Positions 9,187-18,187 of a stretch of DNA of 36,619 nt are shown one piece after another (the first letter of the stretch is position 1; every line of letters starts with the position of its first letter). The translations under genes were made by a program, and so were the position numbers. Under the pieces are notes generated by a model. That model saw only the letters and a program-made list of their open reading frames with translations, had not been told where the DNA came from and searched no databases. The stretch comes from Candidatus Sumerlaeia bacterium (GTDB lineage: Bacteria > Sumerlaeota > Sumerlaeia > SLMS01), in the NCBI GenBank assembly GCA_020831705.1, contig JAFIGB010000090.1, positions 1-36,619 on the forward strand. Reading direction: 5' to 3'.

Positions 9187-10740
9187 GTGACAAAAAAAAG
9201 AGCCCTTCTCTCCGTAAGTGACAAATCAGGACTGGTGGACTTCGCCAGATTCCTTGTCGGCAAAGGTGTTCAGCTCCTTTCAACAGGCGGTACCGCACGC
9301 CATCTTCGCGACGCGGGCCTTGAGGTGACTGATGTTTCCGAAGTCACCGGATTCCCCGAGATCCTTGACGGGCGGGTCAAGACCCTCCACCCCGCTATTC
9401 ATGGGGGATTGCTGGCGCGCCGCGATGTCCCCGAGCACCTCGCCACGGCGAAGGAACACGGCATCGGGATGATTGATTTTGTGATCGTGAATCTTTACCC
9501 CTTCGCCGAAACGGCAGCCGACACCTCCAAATCCTTCCAGGAAGTGATCGAGCAAATCGACATTGGCGGCCCCTCGATGTTGCGGTCGGCCGCGAAAAAC
9601 CATGCCGCCGTTACCGTGGTTTGCGATCCCACGGATTACCCCCGTGTCACCAGTGAAATGGAAGCCAAAGGCGAGACCTCCGAGGCCCTGCGCCGTGGAT
9701 TGGCCGCCAAGGTCTTCACGCATACCTCCGGCTACGACGCCATGATCGCCAATTATCTCGGGGGAAAAGAGGAGGAGAATGCCGGATGGCCCGGTGTTTA
9801 CAATCTGTCCCTCCCCCTCGCCCAGGCGATGCGTTACGGCGAGAACCCCCACCAGGCGGCTGCATTCTACCGTGATCCGTCGGTAACGGAAACATCCATC
9901 GCCGGCGCCCGGCAACTTCATGGCAAGGAATTGAGCTACAACAACATCCTCGACGCCGAGGGAGCGCTGGAGATGGTGCGCGATTTTGTCGACCCCGAAA
10001 TGGCTGCGGCGGTGATCGTCAAACACAGCAACCCCTGCGGCATCGCGATTTCCCACTCCCTGGCAAAGGCCTACACCAAGGCACGGGCTACCGACCCCGA
10101 TTCCGCCTTCGGAGGCATTGTTGCCCTTTCAAAAACCGTGGATGGGGAAACAGCGAAAATCATTGCCGAGACTTTCAACGAAATCATCATCGCCCCCGGC
10201 TTCGATGCCGAGGCCCTCGAAATCCTCACGGCGAAGAAGAACCTGCGCCTTCTGGAAACAGGTGAATTCACCCCGAAACAACAGATCAAGCTCGTTCGCG
10301 GGGTCGTTGGTGGCATGCTGGTTACCGACCGTGACCTTGGGACCATTGACGAGGATGGCCTGAAGGTGGTCTCGCGCAAGAAGCCCGATGAGGAGGACAT
10401 TCCCGGTCTGCTGTTTGCCTGGCGTTGTGTGAAGTGGGTGAAGTCCAATGCCATTGTCTATACATCCTCGAGCGCAACGATTGGAATTGGAGCCGGGCAG
10501 ATGTCGCGGGTGGACTCCGCGAACTTCGGTGCCAGGAAGGCCAAGTCGACATTGAAGGGCTCGATCATGGCCAGCGACGCCTTCTTCCCGTTCCGCGATT
10601 GCGTCGACATTGCCGCCAAACATGACGTTCGGGCGATCATCCAGCCGGGCGGATCCGTCCGCGATGATGAAGTCATCCATGCTGCCGACGAGCTGGGCAT
10701 CATTATGGTCTTTACCGGTAACAGGCATTTCCGGCATTAA
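9187..10740 (+). CDS. purH: Bifunctional AICAR formyltransferase/IMP cyclohydrolase
   Basis: Catalyses the last two steps of de novo purine synthesis: AICAR to FAICAR using 10-formyl-tetrahydrofolate, then ring closure to IMP. The N-terminal MGS-like cyclohydrolase domain (about 1-195) shows RALLSVSDKSGLVDFARFL, LLSTGGTARHLRDAG, GRVKTLHPAIHGGLLARR and IDIGGPSMLRSAAKNH. The formyltransferase domain follows, with RYGENPHQAAAFY, LSYNNILDAEGAL, the catalytic Lys-His in IVKHSNPCGIA (K279-H280) and SDAFFPFRDCVD. It ends canonically with VFTGNRHFRH. The length of 517 residues matches the family. The start is GTG, chosen because RALLSVSDK begins 4 residues later, as in homologues; the Shine-Dalgarno is weak. 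Confidence 0.98.
   Translation: MTKKRALLSVSDKSGLVDFARFLVGKGVQLLSTGGTARHLRDAGLEVTDVSEVTGFPEILDGRVKTLHPAIHGGLLARRDVPEHLATAKEHGIGMIDFVIVNLYPFAETAADTSKSFQEVIEQIDIGGPSMLRSAAKNHAAVTVVCDPTDYPRVTSEMEAKGETSEALRRGLAAKVFTHTSGYDAMIANYLGGKEEENAGWPGVYNLSLPLAQAMRYGENPHQAAAFYRDPSVTETSIAGARQLHGKELSYNNILDAEGALEMVRDFVDPEMAAAVIVKHSNPCGIAISHSLAKAYTKARATDPDSAFGGIVALSKTVDGETAKIIAETFNEIIIAPGFDAEALEILTAKKNLRLLETGEFTPKQQIKLVRGVVGGMLVTDRDLGTIDEDGLKVVSRKKPDEEDIPGLLFAWRCVKWVKSNAIVYTSSSATIGIGAGQMSRVDSANFGARKAKSTLKGSIMASDAFFPFRDCVDIAAKHDVRAIIQPGGSVRDDEVIHAADELGIIMVFTGNRHFRH
10456..10463 (-). repeat. GTATAGAC motif copy 3
   Basis: In purH, whose strand reads GTC TAT ACA (Val-Tyr-Thr). In motif orientation the flanks are T and A. 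Confidence 0.6.
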
Positions 10741-10743
10741 GTT

Positions 10744-10765
10744 GGGCGGTGCCGCCCCCCGGCAC
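10744..10765. repeat. Overlapping hairpins immediately after purH
   Basis: Two mutually exclusive inverted repeats begin 4 bp past the purH stop. One is GGGCG-4-CGCCC (10744-10757); the other is GTGCCG-5-CGGCAC (10749-10765). Neither is followed by a U-run, so a Rho-independent terminator is doubtful. They may protect the 3' end of the purH transcript or be fortuitous in GC-rich DNA. Confidence 0.3.
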
Positions 10766-10866
10766 AAACATCGGGTTGGGGATCGGGGTCGTCTGAATGG
10801 GCACCCCGCCCCTGGCCCATGAATCGAGCTTCCGGTGCCCTGGCTTTCGAAATGAACCTCCATATA

Positions 10867-12147
10867 ATGGTACGCGCCATCCGACTTGCAGGGCTTTTTC
10901 CACTCCTCTTCCTTCTGGTGGCCGGGTGTTCCTCCAAAACCCCGCCGGGGCTTCCCCCGGCCCTTCAAACACACGAATTTCCCGAATATCTTTCCAATTA
11001 CGCCTATCAGCTCCACGCCGATGGGGAACGGAACTGGGTCCTGCATCTCAACGAAATGGCCCTTCATGCCATGCGTCGTGGAGATCGCGAATATGCCAAG
11101 CTGTATCTCGACGAGGCCCTGCTTCAAATTTCCGATGTCTTCGGGAACGACCCGGCAGCATCCCGGGCGCGGCAGGTCTGGTTTGGAGAAGATGCCAAGC
11201 TGTTCAAGGGCGATCCCTATGAACGGTCGATGACGTTCTTTTACCGAGGCATTCTGTACATGCAGGACGGCGACTGGAGCAATGCACGGGCAGCCTTTCG
11301 CGGCGCGAATTTCCAGGATCAATTCGCCGAGGAGGAGCAACATCGCTCGGACTGGACGATCTTCGATTACCTCATCGCGGCCTGCGAGGTCCAACTTGGA
11401 GAAGGGCTCAACGCTCGGGAAACCTGGCGCCTTGGTGAGCGGAATTATCACCAGACCATGGAGACCTACCAGGAAGCGGGGATTCGATATTTCCCCTTTC
11501 GCCCGGATGAGCTGCGACCGGTCAGCCGTGATGACAACCTGCTGGTAATTGTTCAGACGGGAACCCACCCGAGGAAGGTTGCCACCAGTGCTTACGGGTC
11601 CCTGCTTTCCTACCGCCGTGGACCCTCGCCGGTCCCGGCGGCATCAGTCCGTATCGGAAATGATAATTGGCAGCAGGCAATATTCACTGATTCCGTTTAT
11701 TTTCAGGCAACAACCCGTGGCGGGCGGTACTTCGATCATATCGCGGGGCGTAAGGTTTTCTTCAAGGATACAGCCGGATATGCCAGCACGGCAGCGATGA
11801 TTGCCGGTTTTGGCTCGCTGTTGTTCGGCGCCAATGATGAGGCCATGATTCTCGGTGTTGCCCTGATTGGGCTGGCCTACGGCCTTGCACTTGTCAGCGA
11901 AATGATCAACCCCGCCGCCGACACCCGGACCTGGCGCGGATTGCCGGATGCATTGGGTATATTCCCCGCCAGTGTGGAGGATGAAAAAGCCACGATCAGC
12001 GTTCGCCATGCTGGAGGAAGAATGGCCCAGGCCGAAGTACCCCTGCCCCCTCCCGGGACCGGATTGAGCGTGGTTCTCCAATTCCAGGGGAATAATTCCT
12101 TCCTTCTGGCCCCAGATTCCGCCCCCCGCCGGTCATTGGTGCCATGA
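10867..12147 (+). CDS. Putative lipoprotein with TPR-like N-terminal half (COG3014-like)
   Basis: Probable outer-membrane or periplasm-facing lipoprotein. The start at 10867 is preferred over the ATG at 10819 because it gives a standard lipoprotein signal, MVRAIRLAGLFPLLFLLVAGC with the Cys at residue 21. Helical-repeat sequence follows: NEMALHAMRRGDREYAKLYL, then a Phe-Tyr-rich repeat, FFYRGILYMQDGDWSNARAA, and LIAACEVQLGEGLNARETW. This resembles the COG3014 conserved lipoproteins, which also carry a later strand like NLLVIVQTGTHPRKVATSAYG. A hydrophobic pair of segments (about residues 305-350) could be membrane-interacting. It lies between purH and an OpcA-like gene on the same strand. The COG3014 assignment is by resemblance only; function unknown. 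Confidence 0.8.
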   Translation: MVRAIRLAGLFPLLFLLVAGCSSKTPPGLPPALQTHEFPEYLSNYAYQLHADGERNWVLHLNEMALHAMRRGDREYAKLYLDEALLQISDVFGNDPAASRARQVWFGEDAKLFKGDPYERSMTFFYRGILYMQDGDWSNARAAFRGANFQDQFAEEEQHRSDWTIFDYLIAACEVQLGEGLNARETWRLGERNYHQTMETYQEAGIRYFPFRPDELRPVSRDDNLLVIVQTGTHPRKVATSAYGSLLSYRRGPSPVPAASVRIGNDNWQQAIFTDSVYFQATTRGGRYFDHIAGRKVFFKDTAGYASTAAMIAGFGSLLFGANDEAMILGVALIGLAYGLALVSEMINPAADTRTWRGLPDALGIFPASVEDEKATISVRHAGGRMAQAEVPLPPPGTGLSVVLQFQGNNSFLLAPDSAPRRSLVP

Positions 12148-12234
12148 CACGAAATGCTCTCACCCCTTGCGTTGGTTCGGCGAATTTAACATGCTTTCCC
12201 AAGGTTTGATCACCCCCCGAGGTAACCGGCATCC

Positions 12235-13344
12235 ATGGCTCCTGATTCGTTCACCGTTTCCCTGACAGGCAACGAGGTTTCCCTCTCTCCGGAGGAAATC
12301 GAGCGGGAGCTTTCCTCGATGTGGAAGCCACTCGACGAGGCGGAGGGGGCCAGTATCGCCCGGATGGTCCTCGCCAATGTCATTTGGCTGGGTTCGAGTG
12401 CGGACCTGCCCCGTGCGCAGCGAATCATTCAAAAAGTGGTTCCCCGCTACCCATGCCGTCTGTTCCTTCTTGAATTTAACGAGAAGGAGGAGGGCACCAC
12501 TCCCCGGGCCAATGTGAGCGCCCAATGCTTCCGGCCCCGGGTCGGCGAAGTGCCCGTCTGTTGCGAGTTGATTCACCTGACCTTCGGTCCGAAATCGGCC
12601 CGCCATATACGGGGATCGGTTTCCCCGCTCCTTCTTGGGGACATCCAGACAATTCTGTGGCTTTCGCTGGCGGACGAAAACTTCTCCCATTTGGGGGATC
12701 TTCAGGGGATGGTGGACCGCACCATCGCCATGGAAATGCGGTCACCCTCCCCCGCCGAGCATCTCCGGCGCTGTGTGTCCGGGGAGCATCCCACGTTTGA
12801 TCTTTCATGGTTTCGCATTATGCCGCTGCGGGAGCAAATCGCGGCGTTCTTCGATGATTCCGCAAACAACTTTGACCTTCAGGGCATCAAGTCGGTGCGT
12901 CTCACCGTAACGAGCCAATGCACCTTCCCCCAGCTTCCCCTCTTTGTGGCCGGATTGCTGACGGGTTGGTTTGGATCACGGCTTGGGTGGGTTCCCAAGG
13001 GGGGGAACATCAAGGGGTACCGCTATGAGGCGGGCGACCGGGTGCTGACGGTGTCCCTGGCGGAGTGCGACGAAAAGGTGTCCAAAGGCCTGAGCGGTTT
13101 TCGGGGTCTTGAAATGGAGGACACTGAGGGGCGGGTGTTTCACCTTACACTGAGTCCGGAGGACTCCCAGCTGACGCTTCGCATCCTCCGTGACGACGTG
13201 GTGGAGGCTTCACGAATCACCAATGTGCGGGAGATGCGGGGATGGGAATCACTGGGACGTGCCCTCAATGCCCCGCCACCGGCGCAATACTTCCGCCGGG
13301 CTGCCAATCTGGCGATTCCGCTCCTTGAGCATTACTGCCCCTGA
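12235..13344 (+). CDS. OpcA-like glucose-6-phosphate dehydrogenase assembly/activator protein
   Basis: A 369-residue soluble protein matching the OpcA family, known from cyanobacteria and actinobacteria to help assemble or activate G6PDH (Zwf). Supporting features, in order: an N-terminal helix then MVLANVIWLG (about 44-53), RIIQKVVPRYPCRLFLLEF (about 63-81), an ICxE-like strand (VCCELIHLTFG), SVSPLLLGDIQTILWLSL (about 128-145, compare the PLLLPDLPVVLWW block of the family), a DRTIAME segment, and FDLSWFRIMPLREQIAAFFD (about 187-206), the best conserved family block. GAGGT precedes the ATG at 12235. No zwf, gnd or tal gene is visible nearby, which is unusual for opcA. It ends 31 bp from the convergent PIN-TRAM gene. 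Confidence 0.82.
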   Translation: MAPDSFTVSLTGNEVSLSPEEIERELSSMWKPLDEAEGASIARMVLANVIWLGSSADLPRAQRIIQKVVPRYPCRLFLLEFNEKEEGTTPRANVSAQCFRPRVGEVPVCCELIHLTFGPKSARHIRGSVSPLLLGDIQTILWLSLADENFSHLGDLQGMVDRTIAMEMRSPSPAEHLRRCVSGEHPTFDLSWFRIMPLREQIAAFFDDSANNFDLQGIKSVRLTVTSQCTFPQLPLFVAGLLTGWFGSRLGWVPKGGNIKGYRYEAGDRVLTVSLAECDEKVSKGLSGFRGLEMEDTEGRVFHLTLSPEDSQLTLRILRDDVVEASRITNVREMRGWESLGRALNAPPPAQYFRRAANLAIPLLEHYCP

Positions 13345-13375
13345 TAAATTGTGTGTTGAAATTCGGGCGACCAAT

Positions 13376-14425
13376 TCAGTCGCTGGTACTGACCATCTCG
13401 ATGGTGGCGCTGGATCCGTCGCGACGGCCCATCTCCTTGCCCTTCTTGACCGAGCTTTCCTTGTCCAAAAGGCGCCCGAAAGCGAGACGGCCGGAATTCG
13501 TCTGCATCATGCTGATAATCGTGATGGTAACTGCATTCCCGATGTAGCTCCGGGCATCGTCGACGACGACCATGGTGCCATCCTCCAGATACCCGACGCC
13601 CTGATCGGCGTCCTTCCCCTCGCGGGTAATGTTGATGACGAGTTGATCCCCAACACTGAGGTTGGGTCGCAGGGCCGCCGAGAGGGTGTTGATATTGAGG
13701 GCACGCACCTGATGGAGAATGGCGACCTTGGCCAGATTGTAGTCCGTCGTCAGGATGGTGGCGCCGATTTCCTTGGCCAGGGCGATGAGCTTGCTGTCGA
13801 CCCCCTGAATTTCAGGATAATCCTTATCAAAGAGCTGATAGGGAATTGAGTCCCGGTAATTTTCGAGGTTTTCCAGCCCCCGTCGCCCCACATGGCGGCG
13901 CTGGGGATCGCTTGAATCGGAAAGAATCTGCAGCTCCTCCACGACGAAATTGGGAACGAGCGGATTGCGTGTGATGAAACCGAGTTCATACAGTTCCTTG
14001 ATCCGGCCATCAATGATGACAGATGTATCAAGAAGGACGGAATCCTCCTTGGGCGAGGTGATGAAAAACCTAAGGCGGGAAAGGGAAACACGGTCGGCAT
14101 TTCGGAGGGCGAGGATGATACCGAAATACATGAAGAAGAGATTGAAGGCAGCGCGGGCAGCATCCTGACCGCCAAGCATGTTTGGAGGGAATGTATCGTA
14201 GAAAAGCCGGGAAAACGCGAGGCCGGCGAAGGCACCAAGACCCGTCAAGAGGATCACCTTGCCGGAAAGAACCCGGGTGGCGTATTCAAGGGCCACAATG
14301 AAGAGGGAAAGCAGTAACGCAATTGCGGAGAATTCCAGTCCCTTGCCGTCAAACTTACCGACCCAATAACCGCAAAGGGTCAGGGTCAAAACAAATAGGA
14401 CACGGATCATCCAGATGGGTTGCAT
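13376..14425 (-). CDS. PIN-TRAM integral membrane protein (YacL-like)
   Basis: A 349-residue membrane protein predicted to act on RNA. The N-terminal ~110 residues form four hydrophobic segments. They are followed by a PIN nuclease domain (about 125-250) that starts VLLDTSVIIDGRIKELYELG, with the first metal-binding Asp, and contains FVVEELQILSDSSD and the later acidic cluster ATILTTDYNLAKVA. A TRAM domain closes the protein (about 275-335, LSVGDQLVINITREGKDADQ then GYLEDGTMVVVDDA). This is the architecture of Bacillus YacL and homologues, whose exact substrate is not established. The start at 14425 fits the first membrane helix. It is convergent with the OpcA-like gene. Upstream lie a perfect hairpin (14449-14467) and a possible small ORF on the same strand. 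Confidence 0.93.
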   Translation of the reverse strand: MQPIWMIRVLFVLTLTLCGYWVGKFDGKGLEFSAIALLLSLFIVALEYATRVLSGKVILLTGLGAFAGLAFSRLFYDTFPPNMLGGQDAARAAFNLFFMYFGIILALRNADRVSLSRLRFFITSPKEDSVLLDTSVIIDGRIKELYELGFITRNPLVPNFVVEELQILSDSSDPQRRHVGRRGLENLENYRDSIPYQLFDKDYPEIQGVDSKLIALAKEIGATILTTDYNLAKVAILHQVRALNINTLSAALRPNLSVGDQLVINITREGKDADQGVGYLEDGTMVVVDDARSYIGNAVTITIISMMQTNSGRLAFGRLLDKESSVKKGKEMGRRDGSSATIEMVSTSD

Positions 14426-14448
14426 TATCCCGCTTTCACTCGAAGGGA

Positions 14449-14467
14449 GGGCCTGAGAATCAGGCCC
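14449..14467. repeat. Perfect 8-bp hairpin upstream of the PIN-TRAM gene
   Basis: GGGCCTGA, a 3-base loop, TCAGGCCC. It lies 24 bp upstream of the PIN-TRAM start, inside the 309-bp divergent gap (14426-14734) before mutS2. No U-run follows on either strand. In the leftward transcript it would be a stable 5'-UTR structure just before the ribosome-binding region. It could also act as a weak terminator for the candidate small ORF at 14569-14700 or as a dyad operator. Confidence 0.4.
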
Positions 14468-14568
14468 GGAGGCCGCATTCCTGACCCCCAGTCCAAAAAC
14501 CGCCCGTACCCTATGAAATGACCCGTCCGAAATGCAATCAGTTTGATTGATTTGACCAATTCGATGTT

Positions 14569-14700
14569 TCAGTTTCTTCGGGGGCGCTTTATCGGGGTTT
14601 CCCCGTCAGGATTGAGTGCGGTTTCCTGAATCTTCGCCACCAGCTGAGGAGTGCCCTTGCGCGGGGGCCGTTCCTTGGGAAACGCTGGGGTAACCGGCAT
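14569..14700 (-). CDS. Candidate small basic protein, 43 residues
   Basis: This reading frame occupies the middle of the divergent gap between the PIN-TRAM gene and mutS2. It starts at an ATG (14698-14700) and encodes a Pro- and Lys/Arg-rich peptide whose C-terminal half reads QLVAKIQETALNPDGETPIK before a basic end. The codons (AAG GAA, AAG ATT CAG GAA ACC, GAC GGG GAA ACC) look like those of neighbouring genes. An in-frame ATG at about 14734 would add 12 residues. It runs toward the PIN-TRAM gene and stops 143 bp before it. No family is recognised, and the composition could be chance in GC-rich DNA. Confidence 0.3.
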   Translation of the reverse strand: MPVTPAFPKERPPRKGTPQLVAKIQETALNPDGETPIKRPRRN

Positions 14701-14734
14701 GCCCGGAACATTCCACCGGTCACCTCCAACAACC

Positions 14735-17224
14735 ATGGATCCCAAAACCCGCGACGTCCTTGAATTCAATCTGGTCATTGACCGCATTGCGGGTTGGGCC
14801 ACCTCGTCGTTGGGGCGGGAATATCTCCTTGCCATGGAGCCCGCCACTTCCGCGGTGACGATCGAGGAACGAACGGCGCCCCTGCGCGACCTGATGCTCA
14901 TCGCCACGTCCAGCCAATCCCGGGTCCCGCTCGGTGGATTGTTCGATCCCCGGGAACTGCTCAAAGCGGCACGGGTTGAGGGAAGCTCCCTTGAGGAGGA
15001 ACATTGGCCCCGGCTGGGACGTGTCATGCGCCTCATTTCGGATTTGGTGCGTTTCCGGGAACACAGCCGGGAGAAGTACCCCGCGCTGGCGCGGATGCTT
15101 CTCGATCTGGAGGTTCCCGAGGATCTCCTTCGCCGCATTGAGCGGTCCTTCGACAACGACGGGAAATTACGTGATGATGCGTCCCCGGGTCTTGCTGCTG
15201 CCCGCCGGCAACTTCGCTCCGGGGAGCAGCGGTTGCTTCGCACCGTCAACCGGATGACGAGTGAATTGAATCAGCGCGGCCTGCTTCAGGATAACTTTTC
15301 CACGGTGCGCTCCGGTCGCCATGTGGTTCCGGTCAAGGCTGGTTCAAAGGGGCGGGTTGCGGGAATTGTTCATGGTGGCTCGGCAAGTGGGGAAACCTTC
15401 TACGTGGAGCCGCTGGAGATCATCGAGGCCACCAACGAGGTGGAGCTCCATCGGGAGGAGGAGCGCCGCCAGGTTTTCCTGTTCCTCCGGGAACTGACCA
15501 CCGACCTGCGGCCATGGATTCCGATGCTGGAGGCGATGACCGCCATTCTCGCCCGCCTGGATGGGTTGGAGGCGATGGCACGCCTTTCCGCCGCGAAGGG
15601 ATGGAATCTGCCGCTGGTGGAAGAAAAGGGCACCCTGCGTCTGTTCAAAGCCCATCACCCGCTGTTGCAGCTCCAGCCCGAGAAAAACAGCGTTCCGGTG
15701 ACGATCCTGCTGGATCGCAATGACCGCTGCATAGTCCTTTCCGGCCCCAACGCGGGGGGAAAAACGACCATGATGAAAACGGTCGGGCTGCTGGCGGCCC
15801 TCGCCCTGTGCGGTTGCCCCGTACCTGCCGCGCCCGGCTCGACACTTCCCGTTTTCTCCACCGTCCTCGCCGACATTGGCGACCAGCAGGATATTGAGCA
15901 GGGAATCTCCACCTTCTCAGGCCACATGCGGCGCATTCGTGAAATATGGAGCAAGGCCCCCGGAGGAGCGTTGGTCCTCCTCGATGAACTGGGTACCGGC
16001 ACCGACCCCCATGAGGGAGGCGCCCTGGCCCTTGCCCTCCTTGAGGGATTTGCAGATCGCGCCCGCCTGACGCTGACCACCAGCCATCTCGATCCCGTCA
16101 AAACGTGGGCCGAGGAAACCACCGGGATCAGAAATGCCTCGTTTTCCCTGGACGGTTCCACGGGCGAGCCAACCTTCCGCCTGCGTCTTGATGTGCCCGG
16201 CGCCAGCGAGGCCCTGGAGCTTGCGCGGCGTGAACGTCTCCCCGCCACCTTGCTGGATCGTGCGCGGGAATTGGTGGGTGAACGCCATCTGCGCATGGGG
16301 GAGATGCTCCGGCGAATTGAGGAGCGCGAGCAGCAGTTGGCCGCGCTGACCCGCGAAGCCGAGGCCCGGGCAAAAGCCCTGGAGGAGCAGGAGCAACTCG
16401 TCCGCGCCCGGGCGGACCTCCTGCGCGATGAACGGCGGGAAATGCGGGAAAAACGGCTGGTGGAGGAGGAACGCGCCATTGAGACCGTCCGCGAGCGCAT
16501 TGAAAAACTGATCTCCGACCTTCCGAGCGTGGAGGATCTAAATCGCCGGAAGGAAATGCTCATCCGGGCCAGGGAGGAGGCCCTGCGCGAACGGGAATTA
16601 CGGGGGGGCGAGCGCCGCCGCCTGGCGGAACAACTTCAGTCAGCGGGGGAATTTTGCACGGGGCAGAAGGTCTTTGTCGCCTCCTTCGGACAATGGGGGG
16701 AAATCCTCGAAATCGACACCCCCCGCGACCGCGCCCGGGTGCTTGTCGGCAGGCTGGAGGCATGGGCGGCCACGGGTGACCTCCTGGACCACGATCCCGG
16801 CGAGCGCCGCAGCGCCCAGCGGCAGCTTTCCCGCGACATCGAGGAATCGATCACCCGCAAGGGGAAGCGAAAGAAGAAGTTCAAGGACATCAAGGGCGCC
16901 CTCCGTTCGGCAAATGTGGAGGAATCGGAGGCCCGGGAACGCAAGCATTCCGGAGCAGTCATCACGAAGTCCGTCGTCCGGTTGAATACCATGGAACTGG
17001 ACCTCCATGGGCACCGCGTCGAGGAGGCGCTTGAGAAACTCGACCGCTTTCTGGACAAGGCCCTTCTGTCGGATTATCCATGGGTGAGAATTTGCCACGG
17101 CACGGGGACGGGCCGCCTTTATCGCGCCGTTCATGAATTCCTGAAAAAACACCCGAGCGTCAAAAAATATCGATTCGGCACCCCCGAGGAGGGCGGTGGA
17201 GGCATGACGATTGTCGAATTGTAG
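14735..17224 (+). CDS. mutS2: Endonuclease MutS2 with C-terminal Smr domain
   Basis: An 829-residue MutS2, an ATPase and nuclease linked to suppression of recombination and, in Bacillus, to rescue of collided ribosomes. The start is ATG 14735 (MDPKTRDVLEFNLVIDRIA); an upstream in-frame GTG at 14651 gives an unconserved extension. In order there are the MutS core and clamp (about 1-320, with VPVKAGSKGRVAGIVHGGSA), Walker A GPNAGGKTT (337-345), the signature region ISTFSGHMRRI, Walker B LVLLDELGTGTDPHEG, TSHLDPVK, a long Glu/Arg-rich coiled coil (about 510-640), a KOW-like stretch, and the Smr domain from about 750 (ELDLHGHRVEEAL, then CHGTGTGRLY). No key residue is obviously missing. The GT2 gene follows 117 bp later. 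Confidence 0.97.
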   Translation: MDPKTRDVLEFNLVIDRIAGWATSSLGREYLLAMEPATSAVTIEERTAPLRDLMLIATSSQSRVPLGGLFDPRELLKAARVEGSSLEEEHWPRLGRVMRLISDLVRFREHSREKYPALARMLLDLEVPEDLLRRIERSFDNDGKLRDDASPGLAAARRQLRSGEQRLLRTVNRMTSELNQRGLLQDNFSTVRSGRHVVPVKAGSKGRVAGIVHGGSASGETFYVEPLEIIEATNEVELHREEERRQVFLFLRELTTDLRPWIPMLEAMTAILARLDGLEAMARLSAAKGWNLPLVEEKGTLRLFKAHHPLLQLQPEKNSVPVTILLDRNDRCIVLSGPNAGGKTTMMKTVGLLAALALCGCPVPAAPGSTLPVFSTVLADIGDQQDIEQGISTFSGHMRRIREIWSKAPGGALVLLDELGTGTDPHEGGALALALLEGFADRARLTLTTSHLDPVKTWAEETTGIRNASFSLDGSTGEPTFRLRLDVPGASEALELARRERLPATLLDRARELVGERHLRMGEMLRRIEEREQQLAALTREAEARAKALEEQEQLVRARADLLRDERREMREKRLVEEERAIETVRERIEKLISDLPSVEDLNRRKEMLIRAREEALRERELRGGERRRLAEQLQSAGEFCTGQKVFVASFGQWGEILEIDTPRDRARVLVGRLEAWAATGDLLDHDPGERRSAQRQLSRDIEESITRKGKRKKKFKDIKGALRSANVEESEARERKHSGAVITKSVVRLNTMELDLHGHRVEEALEKLDRFLDKALLSDYPWVRICHGTGTGRLYRAVHEFLKKHPSVKKYRFGTPEEGGGGMTIVEL

Positions 17225-17341
17225 GGGCATGGTGCAGTCACGCCCGCATGATTGTCGGAAGTCTTTTTCCCCTCGACCCCAGCAACCAGCCCCTGCGACC
17301 CTTTCCTTTGAAGTGGAAATCTACTGGCAGAATCCTCCAGC

Positions 17342-18178
17342 ATGATCAATATCGGGACAAAATCAAAACTCCAGCTTCCCCCCCTGCCCACCGACCGTGA
17401 AATCACCCTTTCCATCGTGATCCCTGTCTATAACGAGGCCTCCACCATTGCGGAGTTGCTTCGCTATGTTGCCGATGCACCGGCAGCGGGCCTGCGCAAG
17501 GAGATGATCATCGTCAATGACTGCTCCACCGACGGCACCCGCGAGGCCCTGGAAGAGGCCCTTCCCGCATTGGAAAAGGAGTACCCGCGCATCGGCTTCC
17601 GGGCGTTCCACCACCCCGTGAACCGGGGGAAGGGGGCGGCCCTGCGCACGGGATTCTCCCATGTGGCCGGGGACATCGTCATCATTCAGGACGCAGACCA
17701 CGAATACGACCCCAACGAGTACGACAAGCTCCTCCAACCGATCCTTGCCGGGCGCGCCGATGCCTGCTTTGGATCGCGCTTTCTCGGGGGCGACACCCAC
17801 CGAGTCCTCTATTTTTATCATTACCTCGGGAATCGATTCCTGACCCTTTTCAGCAACGTCTTTACCGACCTGAACCTGACGGACATGGAGACCTGCTACA
17901 AGATGTTCCGCGCCGAGGTGCTCGACAACATCACGCTGGTGGAGGACCGATTTGGATTCGAACCGGAATTCACCCAGAAGCTCGCCCGCCTCAACATTCG
18001 TATATACGAAACAGGGATTTCCTATTACGGCAGGAGCTACGACGAGGGGAAGAAGATCGGCTGGAAGGATGGGGTGCGGGCGATCTACTGCATTCTCAAG
18101 TACGGCCTGACAAACAAGCAGGGCCGCCCGGTGCGCGGAAAAAAACGGCGCAGGGCCCGGATTTCCAACGACGGCTGA
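17342..18178 (+). CDS. Family 2 glycosyltransferase (dolichol/polyprenyl-phosphate sugar synthase type)
   Basis: A 278-residue GT-A fold glycosyltransferase, probably transferring a sugar from a nucleotide donor to a polyprenyl phosphate at the inner face of the membrane. Evidence: LSIVIPVYNEASTIAELL (about 22-39), IIVNDCSTDGTREAL, NRGKGAALRTGF, the metal-binding DXD-type motif IIQDADHEYDPNEY (about 118-131), and GSRFLGG. After these comes the DPM1-like tail TDMETCYKMFRAEVL, then GFEPEFTQKLAR and ISYYGRSYDEGKKIGWKDG. No C-terminal membrane helices are present, unlike GtrB-type enzymes; the end is strongly basic (KKRRRARIS). Donor sugar unknown. It ends 9 bp from the convergent comEC. Confidence 0.93.
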   Translation: MINIGTKSKLQLPPLPTDREITLSIVIPVYNEASTIAELLRYVADAPAAGLRKEMIIVNDCSTDGTREALEEALPALEKEYPRIGFRAFHHPVNRGKGAALRTGFSHVAGDIVIIQDADHEYDPNEYDKLLQPILAGRADACFGSRFLGGDTHRVLYFYHYLGNRFLTLFSNVFTDLNLTDMETCYKMFRAEVLDNITLVEDRFGFEPEFTQKLARLNIRIYETGISYYGRSYDEGKKIGWKDGVRAIYCILKYGLTNKQGRPVRGKKRRRARISNDG

Positions 18179-18187
18179 TAGACATTC

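Noticed and set aside
10129-11568. 479-codon open frame on the minus strand across purH and the lipoprotein gene
   Set aside because: It crosses two well-supported genes on the other strand and has no domain signature or plausible start context.
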